Source of the DNA: Planctomycetaceae bacterium
GTDB lineage: Bacteria > Planctomycetota > Planctomycetia > Planctomycetales > Planctomycetaceae
Direction: 5' to 3'
DNA: 9,207 bases
Assembly: GCA_020426425.1 (NCBI GenBank)
Contig: JAGQQB010000126.1
Span: 1-9,207 of the forward strand
Below the pieces are notes generated by a model, which was not told where the DNA came from, did no database searches, and saw only the letters and a list, made by a program, of their open reading frames with translations. Shown here one piece after another: positions 1 through 8,800 of this stretch. Position 1 is the stretch's first letter. Every line of letters starts with the position of its first letter. A program made the position numbers and the translations under genes.

Positions 1-392
<392 letters not shown>

Positions 393-468
393 GGGATCAC
401 CGTTCGTAATAGGGACTTGAGATTGTGATGAAACAACTAGATCCAGGCACGATGACAACGCAACGTGG

Positions 469-933
469 CTAGTCATCGGAAAGTTCAATGGTAAATGAAT
501 TGTCGCCTCCCGCTTCAACCTCAACTTCAATGACTCGAGGTGCTGCGGCACAGGGCGGAAGCCCCTGAGGCAAACGCTGTGGTGGACTGTCGTCGCCGTA
601 CTGCTCACCTGGTAGCCCCCCCAATTCCTGCCCAGGGAAGGTGATGCTGACACGATGCTTGCCGACGATCGCGCCATCGTTCGGCTGATAGGTTGTCAAC
701 TGAAACGTGCCATCGGAGTTCACTTTGCCCAAGGCCGGTTTGCCCGGTAACTCGCCGTTTCCACTGGCCACCGGCGTGAAGGCAATCGATCCCGAAGTGA
801 CCGGTTCCCCCTCACAGGTGACCTGACCGGTCACTTTCGCCACGGGAAGATTCCCCGCGCCACCACAGCCACCACACAGCAGGGGCAAGGCACAGGCGGC
901 AACCACGGAAAATGAACGAAGACTCAATCGCAT
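469..933 (-). CDS. Small exported lipoprotein-like protein, carboxypeptidase-regulatory-like (transthyretin-like) domain
   Basis: A 154-residue protein with an N-terminal export signal: Arg2 and Arg6, a hydrophobic stretch at about 8-19, then LLCGGCGGAG. Cys23 is the likely lipidated residue, but the lipobox is imperfect because Cys20 holds the -3 position, so lipidation is likely rather than certain. The mature part has VTGQVTCEGEPVTSGSIAF (34-52), then GKVNSDGTFQLTTY (69-82) and a GKHRVSI strand (91-97). This is the pattern of the short carboxypeptidase-regulatory-like proteins often found next to DUF1559 pseudopilins in planctomycetes. It probably acts at the cell surface; no enzymatic motif is visible. 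It starts 38 bases after the DUF1559 gene ends, so the two are probably one transcript. No good ribosome-binding site is visible before the ATG at 933-931. The stop is TAG at 471-469. A specific function cannot be given. Confidence 0.8.
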   Translation of the reverse strand: MRLSLRSFSVVAACALPLLCGGCGGAGNLPVAKVTGQVTCEGEPVTSGSIAFTPVASGNGELPGKPALGKVNSDGTFQLTTYQPNDGAIVGKHRVSITFPGQELGGLPGEQYGDDSPPQRLPQGLPPCAAAPRVIEVEVEAGGDNSFTIELSDD

Positions 934-971
934 GCATCAGCTCACGGCAGAAAGTGTGTGACCGGAAAAAA

Positions 972-1907
972 CTAGAACTCACCGACCACTTGCTTGTCAT
1001 CACGCTGAGCCAGCCAGCGCATCAGGTTCACCTGGTCGACGTTCGCGCTGATAAAGCGAACAGATCCATCGCACAACGCAAAGTGACTGCCGCCGGCGTG
1101 TTGACTCACGTAGCACATTGGTGCGAACGCCAAATCAAGTCCTGCGGCCTCGGGGTCACCATTAATGGGATGCGACTGATGCGTGGCGCCGAATACGCTT
1201 CCCACACTGTTGTTCTTGGAACCAGCGGTGCCCATGCGATTAGTGCGATGCGAAGCGGCCCACACGGCTCCTCCAAGGACGTTGCGGCTCGTGGGATGCT
1301 CCAGAATCTTCTCGCCCAGCAGCAAAGTGTTGCTGGTCCCGTCGTGCACATTTGAGAAGTTGATATCGCTGTTGCGATGGAACAACCCACCCCGGTCCAA
1401 GGAGGTCGTCCCAGTGAACGCCCATCCGCCGTTGGCGACATAATTCGACGTGGCCAACTGCTGGTCGTTCGTTCCGTCGTTGAACAACCAATGGGAGTTC
1501 AGATTCTGGTCCGTTGAACTGGGGCACTTGAAGGCCGACAGCGGTCGTTGCACCGCTTGCAGGTTGTTGACCAGCACGTTCGTTACCGTGTTTGGCCCGG
1601 CATTGATTTCGTTGTACAGCGGGGCCTGCTCGATCATGGGCAGAATCATCATTCCCCAGGACCACCCGTAGCCATCAGTGCCGCTGGTATCGTTCGGGTC
1701 ATCGATCAAGCCTGGCGGGAGCACGTTGTGCGTGTCGTGATAATTGTGAATCGCGAGTGCCAGTTGCTTCAGGTTGTTCTTGCATTGAGAGCGTCTGGCC
1801 GCTTCGCGGGCCTGTTGGACTGCGGGCAGCAGCAGGGCAATTAGAATTGCGATGATGGCAATGACCACCAGCAATTCAATCAGCGTGAATCCCAAGCGAC
1901 GTCGCAT
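972..1907 (-). CDS. DUF1559 domain-containing pseudopilin (H-X9-DG type)
   Basis: A complete 311-residue member of the DUF1559 family, which is greatly expanded in planctomycetes. The prepilin signal is MRRRLGFTLIELLVVIAIIA, with cleavage expected after Gly6 and Glu at position 11, and the hydrophobic helix reaches about residue 29. The family signature PAVQQAREAARRSQCKNNLKQ follows at 28-48, then NYHDTHNVLPPG (55-66). Family features further on are FKCPS (126-130), the VHDGTSNTLLLGE stretch (187-199) and a C-terminal His270-X9-Asp280-Gly281, followed by SVRFIS. Length is usual for the family. Biological role is not established; such proteins are thought to form pseudopilus or cell-surface structures exported by a type II-like system. 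The ATG is supported by GAGGA 7 bases upstream. It begins 148 bases past the regulator's stop and is followed closely by the lipoprotein-like gene, so it may head its own transcript. Confidence 0.93.
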   Translation of the reverse strand: MRRRLGFTLIELLVVIAIIAILIALLLPAVQQAREAARRSQCKNNLKQLALAIHNYHDTHNVLPPGLIDDPNDTSGTDGYGWSWGMMILPMIEQAPLYNEINAGPNTVTNVLVNNLQAVQRPLSAFKCPSSTDQNLNSHWLFNDGTNDQQLATSNYVANGGWAFTGTTSLDRGGLFHRNSDINFSNVHDGTSNTLLLGEKILEHPTSRNVLGGAVWAASHRTNRMGTAGSKNNSVGSVFGATHQSHPINGDPEAAGLDLAFAPMCYVSQHAGGSHFALCDGSVRFISANVDQVNLMRWLAQRDDKQVVGEF

Positions 1908-1914
1908 GATCTGG

Positions 1915-1919
1915 TCCTC
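1915..1919 (-). promoter_or_regulatory. Ribosome-binding site of the DUF1559 gene
   Basis: On the minus strand this reads GAGGA, ending 7 bases before the ATG at 1907-1905. It supports that start codon, which also gives a proper prepilin leader. Confidence 0.6.
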
Positions 1920-2037
1920 ACATCGTTAGTTGAAGCGATACGGAATTGAAGGTATTGGCAGTATTCAAGGACAGGCCAGTCGTGGCGACCGAAAAAACGA
2001 AAATTCATGTGCGCATTTGGTGGGGACGTGTTGTGCC

Positions 2038-2052
2038 CCGGCATCACGCCGG
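2038..2052 (-). terminator. Short stem-loop just after the regulator stop; weak terminator candidate
   Basis: A perfect 5-base-pair GC stem (CCGGC/GCCGG) with a 5-base loop lies 4 bases past the regulator's stop codon. No T-run follows directly; T-rich sequence appears only some 35-50 bases further on. It may slow or end transcription or protect the 3' end, but it is too short and too poorly followed to be called an intrinsic terminator with any certainty. Confidence 0.2.
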
Positions 2053-2055
2053 ACC

Positions 2056-3243
2056 TCAGTCGAGTGACTCGGCGGATTCTGGGGGTTCACCGCGTCGCAC
2101 TTGGCCGGGCGTCATCCCGGTACACTCACGAAAGGCGCGGACGAAGCCGCTGGTGCTGTCAAATCCACATCGGACACCGACATCGACAATGCGCAATTGC
2201 GTCGTTGTCAGCAGTTCTCGCGCAGTGCGAATCCTGGCCACGCGGAGTTCTTTGCTGACTGAATGTCCCAGTGCCGCCTTGAATCGATCGTCCAGGGTTC
2301 TGCGGCTGAGCTGAAATTGCAGCGCGATGTCCTCTGCGGTGATAGGGAGGTGGCAATGCTCCCGAATGTATCGCACGACCTGCACCAATTCGGAATCGTC
2401 GAGTGCAAGATACGCCGATGAGCGGCGCACAATGAGTCTTTCCGGCGCGACACAAATTGGCGAGGATGGGCACTCCGCCCCTGCGATCAGTTCGTCCACC
2501 AGTTTCGCCGCGAGGTAACCAATGCGTTCCGAGTTCTGCGCAATGCTACTTAGTGGCGGTACGGTTGACTCACATACAAGCCGATAGTCATTCACGCCAA
2601 TCACGGCGACATCGTACGGTACGGTACGGTCGGCCTGGCCGCATGCTTCCACGACTTCGTAGGAGAACTCGTCGTGCGTGGCGAACACTCCGAACGGCGT
2701 TGGAATGGACTGGAGAGCCTCGCACAGTCGTTGCTGATCGACGCGCCGAATACTGAGATCCCCGGTCGTCTCCGACTCAAAGTCGACATCGATCACGTGA
2801 GGCTGGCAGCCATGCTCTGCCAGCCCGTTGATGAACCCATCTCGCCGTAGCATGTTGTGGTGCCAGGCGAAGTGCCCCACGACAGCAAACTCCGACAATC
2901 CCGTACTCAATAGATGTTCGGCGGCAAGTTGCCCAATCATTTTGTTGTCTGAGTGGACTACCGGAAGGTCATTTGCCGGCTGGGTGTGCATCGTCAGATT
3001 GACCACCGGCACACTCAGGCCGCGCAGCAGTTCCACCTGTTCCGGCGATTCCGCATAGGCAATCACGCCATCACACTCAACGCGATCGATCAACGACCAG
3101 GGAACGTACGGGATGGCGGCATGCTTCGTAATCTGGAAGTCACCGCACTCCCGCGCGTATTCCATCACGCCGCGGATCATACGGACTTGATTGTCCGAAT
3201 TCGGAACGATCAGCAAAGCGATTTCGCGCGGACTTCGTTTCAC
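2056..3243 (-). CDS. XylR-type AraC family transcriptional regulator (sugar-binding domain + AraC HTH)
   Basis: A 395-residue cytoplasmic one-component regulator. Residues about 7-277 form a LacI/periplasmic-binding-protein-like sensor: the opening REIALLIVPNSDNQVRMIRG, then VHSDNKMIGQLAAEHLL (96-112), FAVVGH (119-124), GVFATHDEF (185-193) and DVAVIGVND (211-219). Residues about 283-385 are an AraC DNA-binding domain with two helix-turn-helix units; the first includes ITAEDIALQFQLSRRTLDDRF (split as 301-310 and 311-321), the second VGVRCGFDSTSGFVRAF (355-371), ending in TGMTPGQVR. This architecture is that of E. coli XylR, which activates xylose genes. Here the gene directly follows sialidase and lyase genes, so a sialic-acid-related ligand and control of those genes is the inference. 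Translation starts at GTG (3243-3241) with a GGAGG core 10 bases upstream. The gap to the preceding sialidase-like stop is 115 bases. Family assignment is strong; the ligand is not visible in the sequence. Confidence 0.92.
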   Translation of the reverse strand: MKRSPREIALLIVPNSDNQVRMIRGVMEYARECGDFQITKHAAIPYVPWSLIDRVECDGVIAYAESPEQVELLRGLSVPVVNLTMHTQPANDLPVVHSDNKMIGQLAAEHLLSTGLSEFAVVGHFAWHHNMLRRDGFINGLAEHGCQPHVIDVDFESETTGDLSIRRVDQQRLCEALQSIPTPFGVFATHDEFSYEVVEACGQADRTVPYDVAVIGVNDYRLVCESTVPPLSSIAQNSERIGYLAAKLVDELIAGAECPSSPICVAPERLIVRRSSAYLALDDSELVQVVRYIREHCHLPITAEDIALQFQLSRRTLDDRFKAALGHSVSKELRVARIRTARELLTTTQLRIVDVGVRCGFDSTSGFVRAFRECTGMTPGQVRRGEPPESAESLD

Positions 3244-3253
3244 GTGCTCATCG

Positions 3254-3258
3254 CCTCC
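3254..3258 (-). promoter_or_regulatory. Ribosome-binding site of the XylR-type regulator
   Basis: GGAGG on the minus strand, inside a longer GAGGGAGG, lies 10 bases before the GTG at 3243-3241. It is the best ribosome-binding site near the 5' end of this frame and favours the GTG start, although the spacing is a little long. Confidence 0.5.
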
Positions 3259-3358
3259 CTCGTCTGGTATTCATTGCCAGTGCCGCAGAGACAGTTCCCC
3301 ACGGTCAGGCTTTGATCTGCAGAACAGCTCGAACAAACTGCGTGACAGATTGCTCCAT

Positions 3359-4648
3359 TCACTCCGGTCGCAGCAGGTGTTGGCCGGACTTCACCATGGC
3401 GTCAAGTTCGGGCAACCTGAACCGTGTTGTGATGATGTACGGCGCGCGGCCGCGTCCGTTGGGATGCATTTCGCCGGGCGCGAGCTCCCAATGGCCATAC
3501 GACGTGCAGACAAAGGTCTCGTCTGGCAGCAACTCAATTCCCGCATAGCCACAGTCGCCGACATTGTTGTTCGTCGAGTTGCCGTAGTTGTCCTGCATTC
3601 TGATCCGATATTGCCCTTCGCCTTGCCCGACGAGATCTTCCCAGCGTCCGACCCACCCCACCCAATCGGCGTGTGTGGGATTGCCGGGATGTAACGGGCT
3701 GTAATCCCGGAACGTAATCAACAGACGTCCGTCCGGCGCGTACCGCGCGACATGACGTTCTCCCGTCAGGCTGCCAGACAACTCTTGGGGATCGCTCCAG
3801 GTCAGTCCTTCGTCGTTGGACAGGCTGATCATGGCATTCGTCCGTTTGCGTTGGGGACGGAACAACAGCGCCAATTGTGAGCCATCGGGACTGCGGATGG
3901 CGCCCGCCTCGCACAACTGCGCCGCGCGGCTGCGATCCAGACCGGCCGGGGTCGTGAACTCGATTCTTCGCAGACCGTTCCATGTCGTTTCCCAACCATT
4001 GTGGGCGGCGGGATTCTGCTGGAAGGAGAGGTCGATTGTGTAATTCTCGTATCGAAAATCATGGAAGACACCACGCCAAGTGTGCGTTGGCTCGCCGGCT
4101 GGATCGTGGACACGCCACATCGATGCGAGCGAGACGATGATCCCATTCTTCAAACCAAGGTCTTGCGTACGTAGCGGACTCCAGCTGATGCCTTGATCGT
4201 CCGAGTCCATCCATTGGAATTCCCCGGTTCGAGGCACGCAGGTCACCAGCACAAGGCGTGTTTTGCCGTTCGGAAGCTGTGTCGAGAACAGCGTGGGGAC
4301 CTCATGCAGACGTACCTCCGGCGACAATGATTGCCGCGCCCAAGTATGCCCACCATCGGTTGATCGCATGAGACGCAGGTCGCCCCCGCCATGGCCAGTT
4401 GGAAACGCAGCCAGAATCGATTTGTGGTCATCCAGCAAGACAGTGGTCGGGTGCCCCAAATACTGATTTTCCTGGTCCAGATCCTTGGCGACGATCGTAT
4501 GGAATTGCGGCAGGCCACTGAGGTCCAGAACCGGAATTCCGTAATCGCGGCGCGGGGCGGCCGGGTCGTCGGCCTGGCTTCGCGAATTGCTGAACACCAC
4601 GCCGAGGCAGGTGCAAAGGATTGTTGTCCAGTGGCGAATCGTCGGCAT
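3359..4648 (-). CDS. Secreted sialidase-like (BNR/Asp-box) glycoside hydrolase
   Basis: A 429-residue exported protein of the sialidase superfamily six-bladed propeller type. Residues 1-26 are a signal peptide: MPTIRHW, a hydrophobic core TTILCTCLGVVF, and a probable cleavage after Ser-Gln-Ala. Three Asp boxes are visible: STDGGHTW (96-103), a DSDDQGISW variant (148-156) and SNDEGLTW (277-284). Other conserved-looking stretches are YLGHPTTVLLDD (63-74), GHGGGDLRLMRS (85-96) and GERHVARYAPDGRLLITFRDY (split 296-305, 306-316). No standard R-I-P motif near the N-terminus was found, so this is a divergent sialidase-family branch, and true sialidase activity is not proven. It may act on another acidic sugar or on a modified sialic acid. 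The start was set at 4648 because it gives a proper signal peptide and has TAGGA 6 bases upstream; the open frame continues to 4975 but that part overlaps nanA and is not protein-like. It follows nanA and precedes the regulator. Confidence 0.88.
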   Translation of the reverse strand: MPTIRHWTTILCTCLGVVFSNSRSQADDPAAPRRDYGIPVLDLSGLPQFHTIVAKDLDQENQYLGHPTTVLLDDHKSILAAFPTGHGGGDLRLMRSTDGGHTWARQSLSPEVRLHEVPTLFSTQLPNGKTRLVLVTCVPRTGEFQWMDSDDQGISWSPLRTQDLGLKNGIIVSLASMWRVHDPAGEPTHTWRGVFHDFRYENYTIDLSFQQNPAAHNGWETTWNGLRRIEFTTPAGLDRSRAAQLCEAGAIRSPDGSQLALLFRPQRKRTNAMISLSNDEGLTWSDPQELSGSLTGERHVARYAPDGRLLITFRDYSPLHPGNPTHADWVGWVGRWEDLVGQGEGQYRIRMQDNYGNSTNNNVGDCGYAGIELLPDETFVCTSYGHWELAPGEMHPNGRGRAPYIITTRFRLPELDAMVKSGQHLLRPE

Positions 4649-4654
4649 GCGTCG

Positions 4655-4659
4655 TCCTA
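4655..4659 (-). promoter_or_regulatory. Ribosome-binding site fixing the start of the sialidase-like gene
   Basis: TAGGA on the minus strand lies 6 bases before the ATG at 4648-4646. Together with the signal peptide that begins at this ATG, it decides against the much longer in-frame start at 4975. Confidence 0.6.
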
Positions 4660-4735
4660 CGTGTTGGTTCCGTTTGTGGATCTCAGGTTGACTGGTTTCA
4701 GTTTTGGAGGAGGTGGAGTTCGATTCACCACCTGC

Positions 4736-4749
4736 GCGAAGTGCTTCGC
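4736..4749. promoter_or_regulatory. GC-rich inverted repeat in the nanA/sialidase-like intergenic gap
   Basis: A perfect 6-base inverted repeat with a 2-base centre (GCGAAG-TG-CTTCGC) sits in the 206-base gap (4649-4854), about 90 bases before the sialidase-like start. It could be an operator for a dimeric regulator or a small hairpin in the leader. No convincing -35/-10 pair was found in the gap, and no second copy of this repeat was noticed in the window. Chance occurrence is quite possible. Confidence 0.25.
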
Positions 4750-4854
4750 TGGTCCTCACGAATTCACTGAACGCAGTGGCCAGATGCGGATGTCGTCGTG
4801 TCAATGAGCAATGCAGTTGCTGTGTATCGCAGTGATCGTGATTATCGCCTGAAG

Positions 4855-5793
4855 TCACGAGGAGGACTGCAACGGCTGCGTCAACGTCCCCCACTCGAAG
4901 AAGCCGATGGAATTCAGTTGTTCTCGCAGAATCTGAGCCTCGCCCTCCGACAGACTTCCCTGCGGCAGTCGGCATCCACCGACGTCAAATCCCAGCATGG
5001 CGAGCACAACCTTCATGGCAGGATGGAACGGATGTCGTGCAATGGTGCGAATCATCTGAATGGACAGAGATTGCAGTCGCCGTGCCTCGTTTACGTTCTC
5101 GTTGTCGAACGCATTGATCAGACGCTGATACAACGGCGCCGCTATGTTGTACGTACTGCCGATCGCACCTTGTGCGCCGGTTGCCAGCGCTCCGAGCAGC
5201 ATCTCGTCACAGCCCCAGACGACATCAAAGCGTCCGTCTTCGAGTTCCAGGCATTCCTGGAACTCATGCAGTTTCGTGTCGGTATATTTCAGGCCCACAA
5301 GATTCGGAATTGACTCGGCGCCGCGACGCAGGAACTCAACCATGTCGATCGTGGAACCGGTCAGTGCGGGAATGTGGTAGTAATAGAAGGGGAGTTCCGG
5401 CGCCCCAGCGGCCACTTCCGCCATGCAATCGACCAGTGCTTGCACGTGAGACACCTTGAAATACGATGGACAGGTTGCTGAGATCACATCGGCACCAGCC
5501 TGCTGGGCGGCACTGGCCAGTCGCCGGGCTGCCGCAACGCTGTTGTGTCCCACCTGGACCACAACCGGCACGCGGCCAGCCGTCGCCGTAACGTATGCCT
5601 GCGTGACAGCGGAACGTTCTTCATCGATGAGCGACATCCCTTCGCCGGTGCTGCCACACACATACAGTCCATTGATTCCCTGCGCCAGCAGGTGGTCGAC
5701 CATGGGACTGATGACGTCCAGGGCGAGTTCCCCCTGCGCGTCGAGTGGTGTGTAGGTGGCGGCAATCAATCCGGTGAGCCGTTGAGCATGCAT
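4855..5793 (-). CDS. nanA: N-acetylneuraminate lyase (DapA/NanA family aldolase)
   Basis: A 312-residue cytoplasmic class I aldolase, normal length for the family. It is predicted to cleave N-acetylneuraminate to N-acetylmannosamine and pyruvate, the first committed step of sialic acid breakdown. The opening RLTGLIAATYTPLDAQG leads to the pyruvate-binding loop GSTGEG at 47-52. YYYHIPALTG has the catalytic Tyr at about 139, and GLKYTD carries the Schiff-base Lys169. VVWGCDEMLLGALATGAQGA and GSTYN follow near 192-216. The HIPALTG signature and the GSTYN segment favour a sialate lyase over dihydrodipicolinate synthase. The ATG at 5793-5791 was chosen; a GTG 11 codons upstream adds only a polar tail and has no ribosome-binding site. 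The ribosome-binding site of the ATG is weak (GGAA). The gene starts 54 bases after the sialidase-esterase fusion, so it is probably co-transcribed with it. No transporter is beside it in the window. Confidence 0.9.
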   Translation of the reverse strand: MHAQRLTGLIAATYTPLDAQGELALDVISPMVDHLLAQGINGLYVCGSTGEGMSLIDEERSAVTQAYVTATAGRVPVVVQVGHNSVAAARRLASAAQQAGADVISATCPSYFKVSHVQALVDCMAEVAAGAPELPFYYYHIPALTGSTIDMVEFLRRGAESIPNLVGLKYTDTKLHEFQECLELEDGRFDVVWGCDEMLLGALATGAQGAIGSTYNIAAPLYQRLINAFDNENVNEARRLQSLSIQMIRTIARHPFHPAMKVVLAMLGFDVGGCRLPQGSLSEGEAQILREQLNSIGFFEWGTLTQPLQSSS

Positions 5794-5847
5794 TGGTGGT
5801 TTTCCGTTGGTTGAACTGGTGAGCACGCAATCGACTCGCGTGGGCGG

Positions 5848-8800
5848 TTATTCGAATTCCGTTGAGAATGGTGACGCAGGGAGGCCACTGGCATTGCACA
5901 GGTTGACCGGCGGATCAGGGAAGGGCTGCCATGCGTAGCGCACGTGAACCGGTGATGTGACGAGATCGCTGACGACTGCAACTCGGTCCGGCCCCACGAT
6001 CGTGGCTTGAGCGGGATGGTACGCACCATCCTCACCGCAAACTTCAAAATGCCGCAGGGGTTGCGAATCGGCAGACATCAATCCTGCTCCACAGTGCTGG
6101 AAGCGAACGGTGAGGGTTTTGGCATTGCGACTTACATTCGTGGAGAGCGGACCGGAATATGCCGCCTGAGTTGGTTGGGAATAGGTTCGTGCCAGTGCCC
6201 AGTCAGCCAACCGCTCGCCGACGGGGCGTTTGAGTCGGGGGTGCACATCAGTTGGATGTCCGGTATCGATCGTAATCGCCATCCCCAAATTGGGCAGCTG
6301 ACCAAGAATGCGGCGTTGTCCATCGCGAAAGTGCGGCCAGTCGGAACGCTGCATCGCGGGAAGCTGGACGAAGAGGAACGGAAAGTCCCCTTGCTGCCAG
6401 TGGCGGCGCCATTCGCCGATTAACATCGGAAACAACCGCTCATGTTGCCGCACACGCTCCGGTGTTTCCGCGTTCGACTCCCCCTGGTACCAGATGACGC
6501 CGCGGATCGCATACGGAGTCAGCGGCTCGATGCCGGCTGACCAGAGGAACCCCGGCTTGAAGGGATGATTGGGACCGAGTTCATCCGTAGGAATGGGGTC
6601 TCCGTGTTGGATGCCGCTCAGCAGATTCTGCACGCCGCGCAGGGGACAGAACTCGCCCATTAGCTGACTGTCCAACCAATCTCCCGCGATCAATCCGTTC
6701 AACTCCTGGTCCTGCGCCAGTGCTTCCCGAGGAATCCACGCTTCCGCTGGCGATCCTCCCACGGCGGGACAGATCAAACCGATCGGCACATCGAGTTGCT
6801 CCTCAAGCCGTCGACCGAAGTACCAGGCGACGGCTGAGAAATCGCGTGCGGCATCCACCGAGGCGTGCTGCCATTGACCATCGACGTACGTCTCCGACGT
6901 GAGTTGGCCGATCTCCTTTGCCCCATAGGCGCCCGGCAAACCGCGTGGGCCATCGGTCAAATCCAGCAGTCGAATGGCCGACGCCGCATGGCGATCCAAG
7001 TTTGCCAATTCACTGCCTCCGTCCACAGATTGCCCCAAGGGCCATTCCATGTTCGATTGTCCCGCACAGATCCAGACTTCGCCGACGACAACATCGCGCA
7101 GCGTCACGTGCTCGTCACCTGCCCGAACATCGAGTGTTGTCGGATTGCTGGTCGCGGCACGTGGCGGAAAGCGAACGCCCCATCTCCCGTCAGCATCGGT
7201 GATCGCGGTCTGGGTCTCTGTCCCGAGTTGCACGGTCACTGGAGTTCCGGCAGTCGCGGCGCCCCAGACGGGGAGTTCCACATCGGCCTGCAGAACCATA
7301 TGACTGCCGAAAACTGGTGGCAAACGCAGTTGAACAGTCCCTGTTCCGGCAACGTCCAGCCATCGCTCCGCCAGTCTTCGCCCAACCTCCAGCTTGGCCG
7401 CGCGATCAAAGTGCAGTCCATCGTACAACTGCCCCTGAAGGTCGATGTTGTCAACGTATTCAATCGCGGGGTCGCTCTCCGCCACAGCGGCTTGTTGACG
7501 ACGTACCATGTCCCGTCGGGCGCCTTGGGTGGCAATTCCCCCCACCAGCAGTTTCGCCTCTTCCGCGTAGGGAAGATCACGTCGCAGATTTGCAATCAAT
7601 GTGGCAAGCCGCTCGCCGGCGGCATTTGCTTCGGCTTCGTTGTCGCTCTCTCCCTGCACGTAGAGGATTGCGCGAATACGATACCGTCGCCCTGCGGGTA
7701 TCGCTCGCACCGCTTCGGTCACAGTCTGGATCACATGTTGATACATGTGATCGTCGGATGATCCTTTCAGCCAATAGCTGTTCCCTCCGCCTCCGCGAGA
7801 GGCCTTGATGATTGCGAAGTCCGACCGCCCCGCTTGGGCCAGTGCGCGTGCGAAACCAAATTCCGGCCCCCAGAACTGCCGATGTGTTCCTTCGCCTTGC
7901 TGAGGCTGTAACGTGGCGAACTTGCCGCCAGAGTCCCCAATCAGCGTCGCTGCGCCATCACCCGACCGGGTCGATCGATTGCTCCAGAAGAACGGCACAG
8001 CGGCATCGTGGGCGTCGATTGGAGGGGCAGGAGTCGTTGCATCAGCGGGGTCCATCGTGCCCAGTGAATTCGACTGACCTGTCACGAGAAACAGATCCAG
8101 TGGTCGCTCGGAATGATACTTCACCGCGTTGCGACCTGCCGACTCGTTCAGCACCTCCGACAACGGGATGCGCTGAAAGGTCATGTGTGCCTGGCTCCCC
8201 TCGTACACGATGCCGATTGTCTGTTCGTCAATCATCGACATGCAGGAGTAGCCGGCGCTCCCTCCCTCATCGAGCAACAGTCGTTGCTCCTGCGGCCATG
8301 TCAGTCCCCGGTCAGCCGAAGCCTTGATGGTCAGATGGTTGCGACCTCGTGTGCTGTTCGGATTCGAGAACAGCAACCAGCCCCCAGCCTCACCACCAAC
8401 CTCCTGGTCGACATCAATCAGGCTGGCCATGCAGGCGCCCGGTTCAATCAGCGAACGCTCGGAAGTCGGATGCTTTTCCCACGTCTGTCCCATGTCACGC
8501 GTTACCATCACGACGCGAGTTCCTGCCCGGTTGTACCGACAGTTGAGCATCAGCACTCCAGGTTCGATCTCTACGACCTGTGCTTCGGTTGTGTCATCGA
8601 ACGCACCGGTTCCAGAGTGCCAGGTCTTGCCGTGATCCTTGGAATAGATGATCGTTGAGTGTGGCAACCGTCGTTGATCGGGCGGGTCCTGGTACTGGCC
8701 GGCGAACACAATCGTTCCGTCCCGCATGGTGATCCCTTTACCGGGACCCTGAAGGAGAAAGCACCACTCCGGACGTTTAACCTGTGAGGTGATGTTGATC

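Noticed and set aside
912..1355. A 147-codon plus-strand frame opposite the DUF1559 gene.
   Set aside because: Antisense shadow of a firmly identified gene, no recognisable domain.
2615..2629. Three tandem copies of TACGG.
   Set aside because: Short and inside the regulator's coding frame, where it simply encodes Arg-Thr-Val-Pro-Tyr; 15 bases is within what chance and codon use allow.
3322..3335. Direct repeat GAACA-GCTC-GAACA upstream of the regulator, considered as an AraC-type half-site pair.
   Set aside because: Only five bases per copy at a 9-base period, which does not fit the spacing normal for AraC family sites; no promoter elements accompany it.
4649..4975. In-frame extension of the sialidase-like gene by 109 codons, overlapping the end of nanA.
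   Set aside because: The extra residues are low in recognisable protein features, precede a clear signal peptide, and would overlap nanA by 121 bases; the ATG at 4648 has a good ribosome-binding site.
5794..5826. GTG start giving nanA 11 extra residues.
   Set aside because: No ribosome-binding site precedes the GTG, and the added residues are absent from the usual lyase N-terminus, which fits the ATG at 5793.
6865..7761. A 298-codon open frame on the plus strand inside the three-module gene.
   Set aside because: It lies wholly antisense to well-supported esterase modules and shows no family motif; long antisense frames are expected in GC-rich coding DNA.
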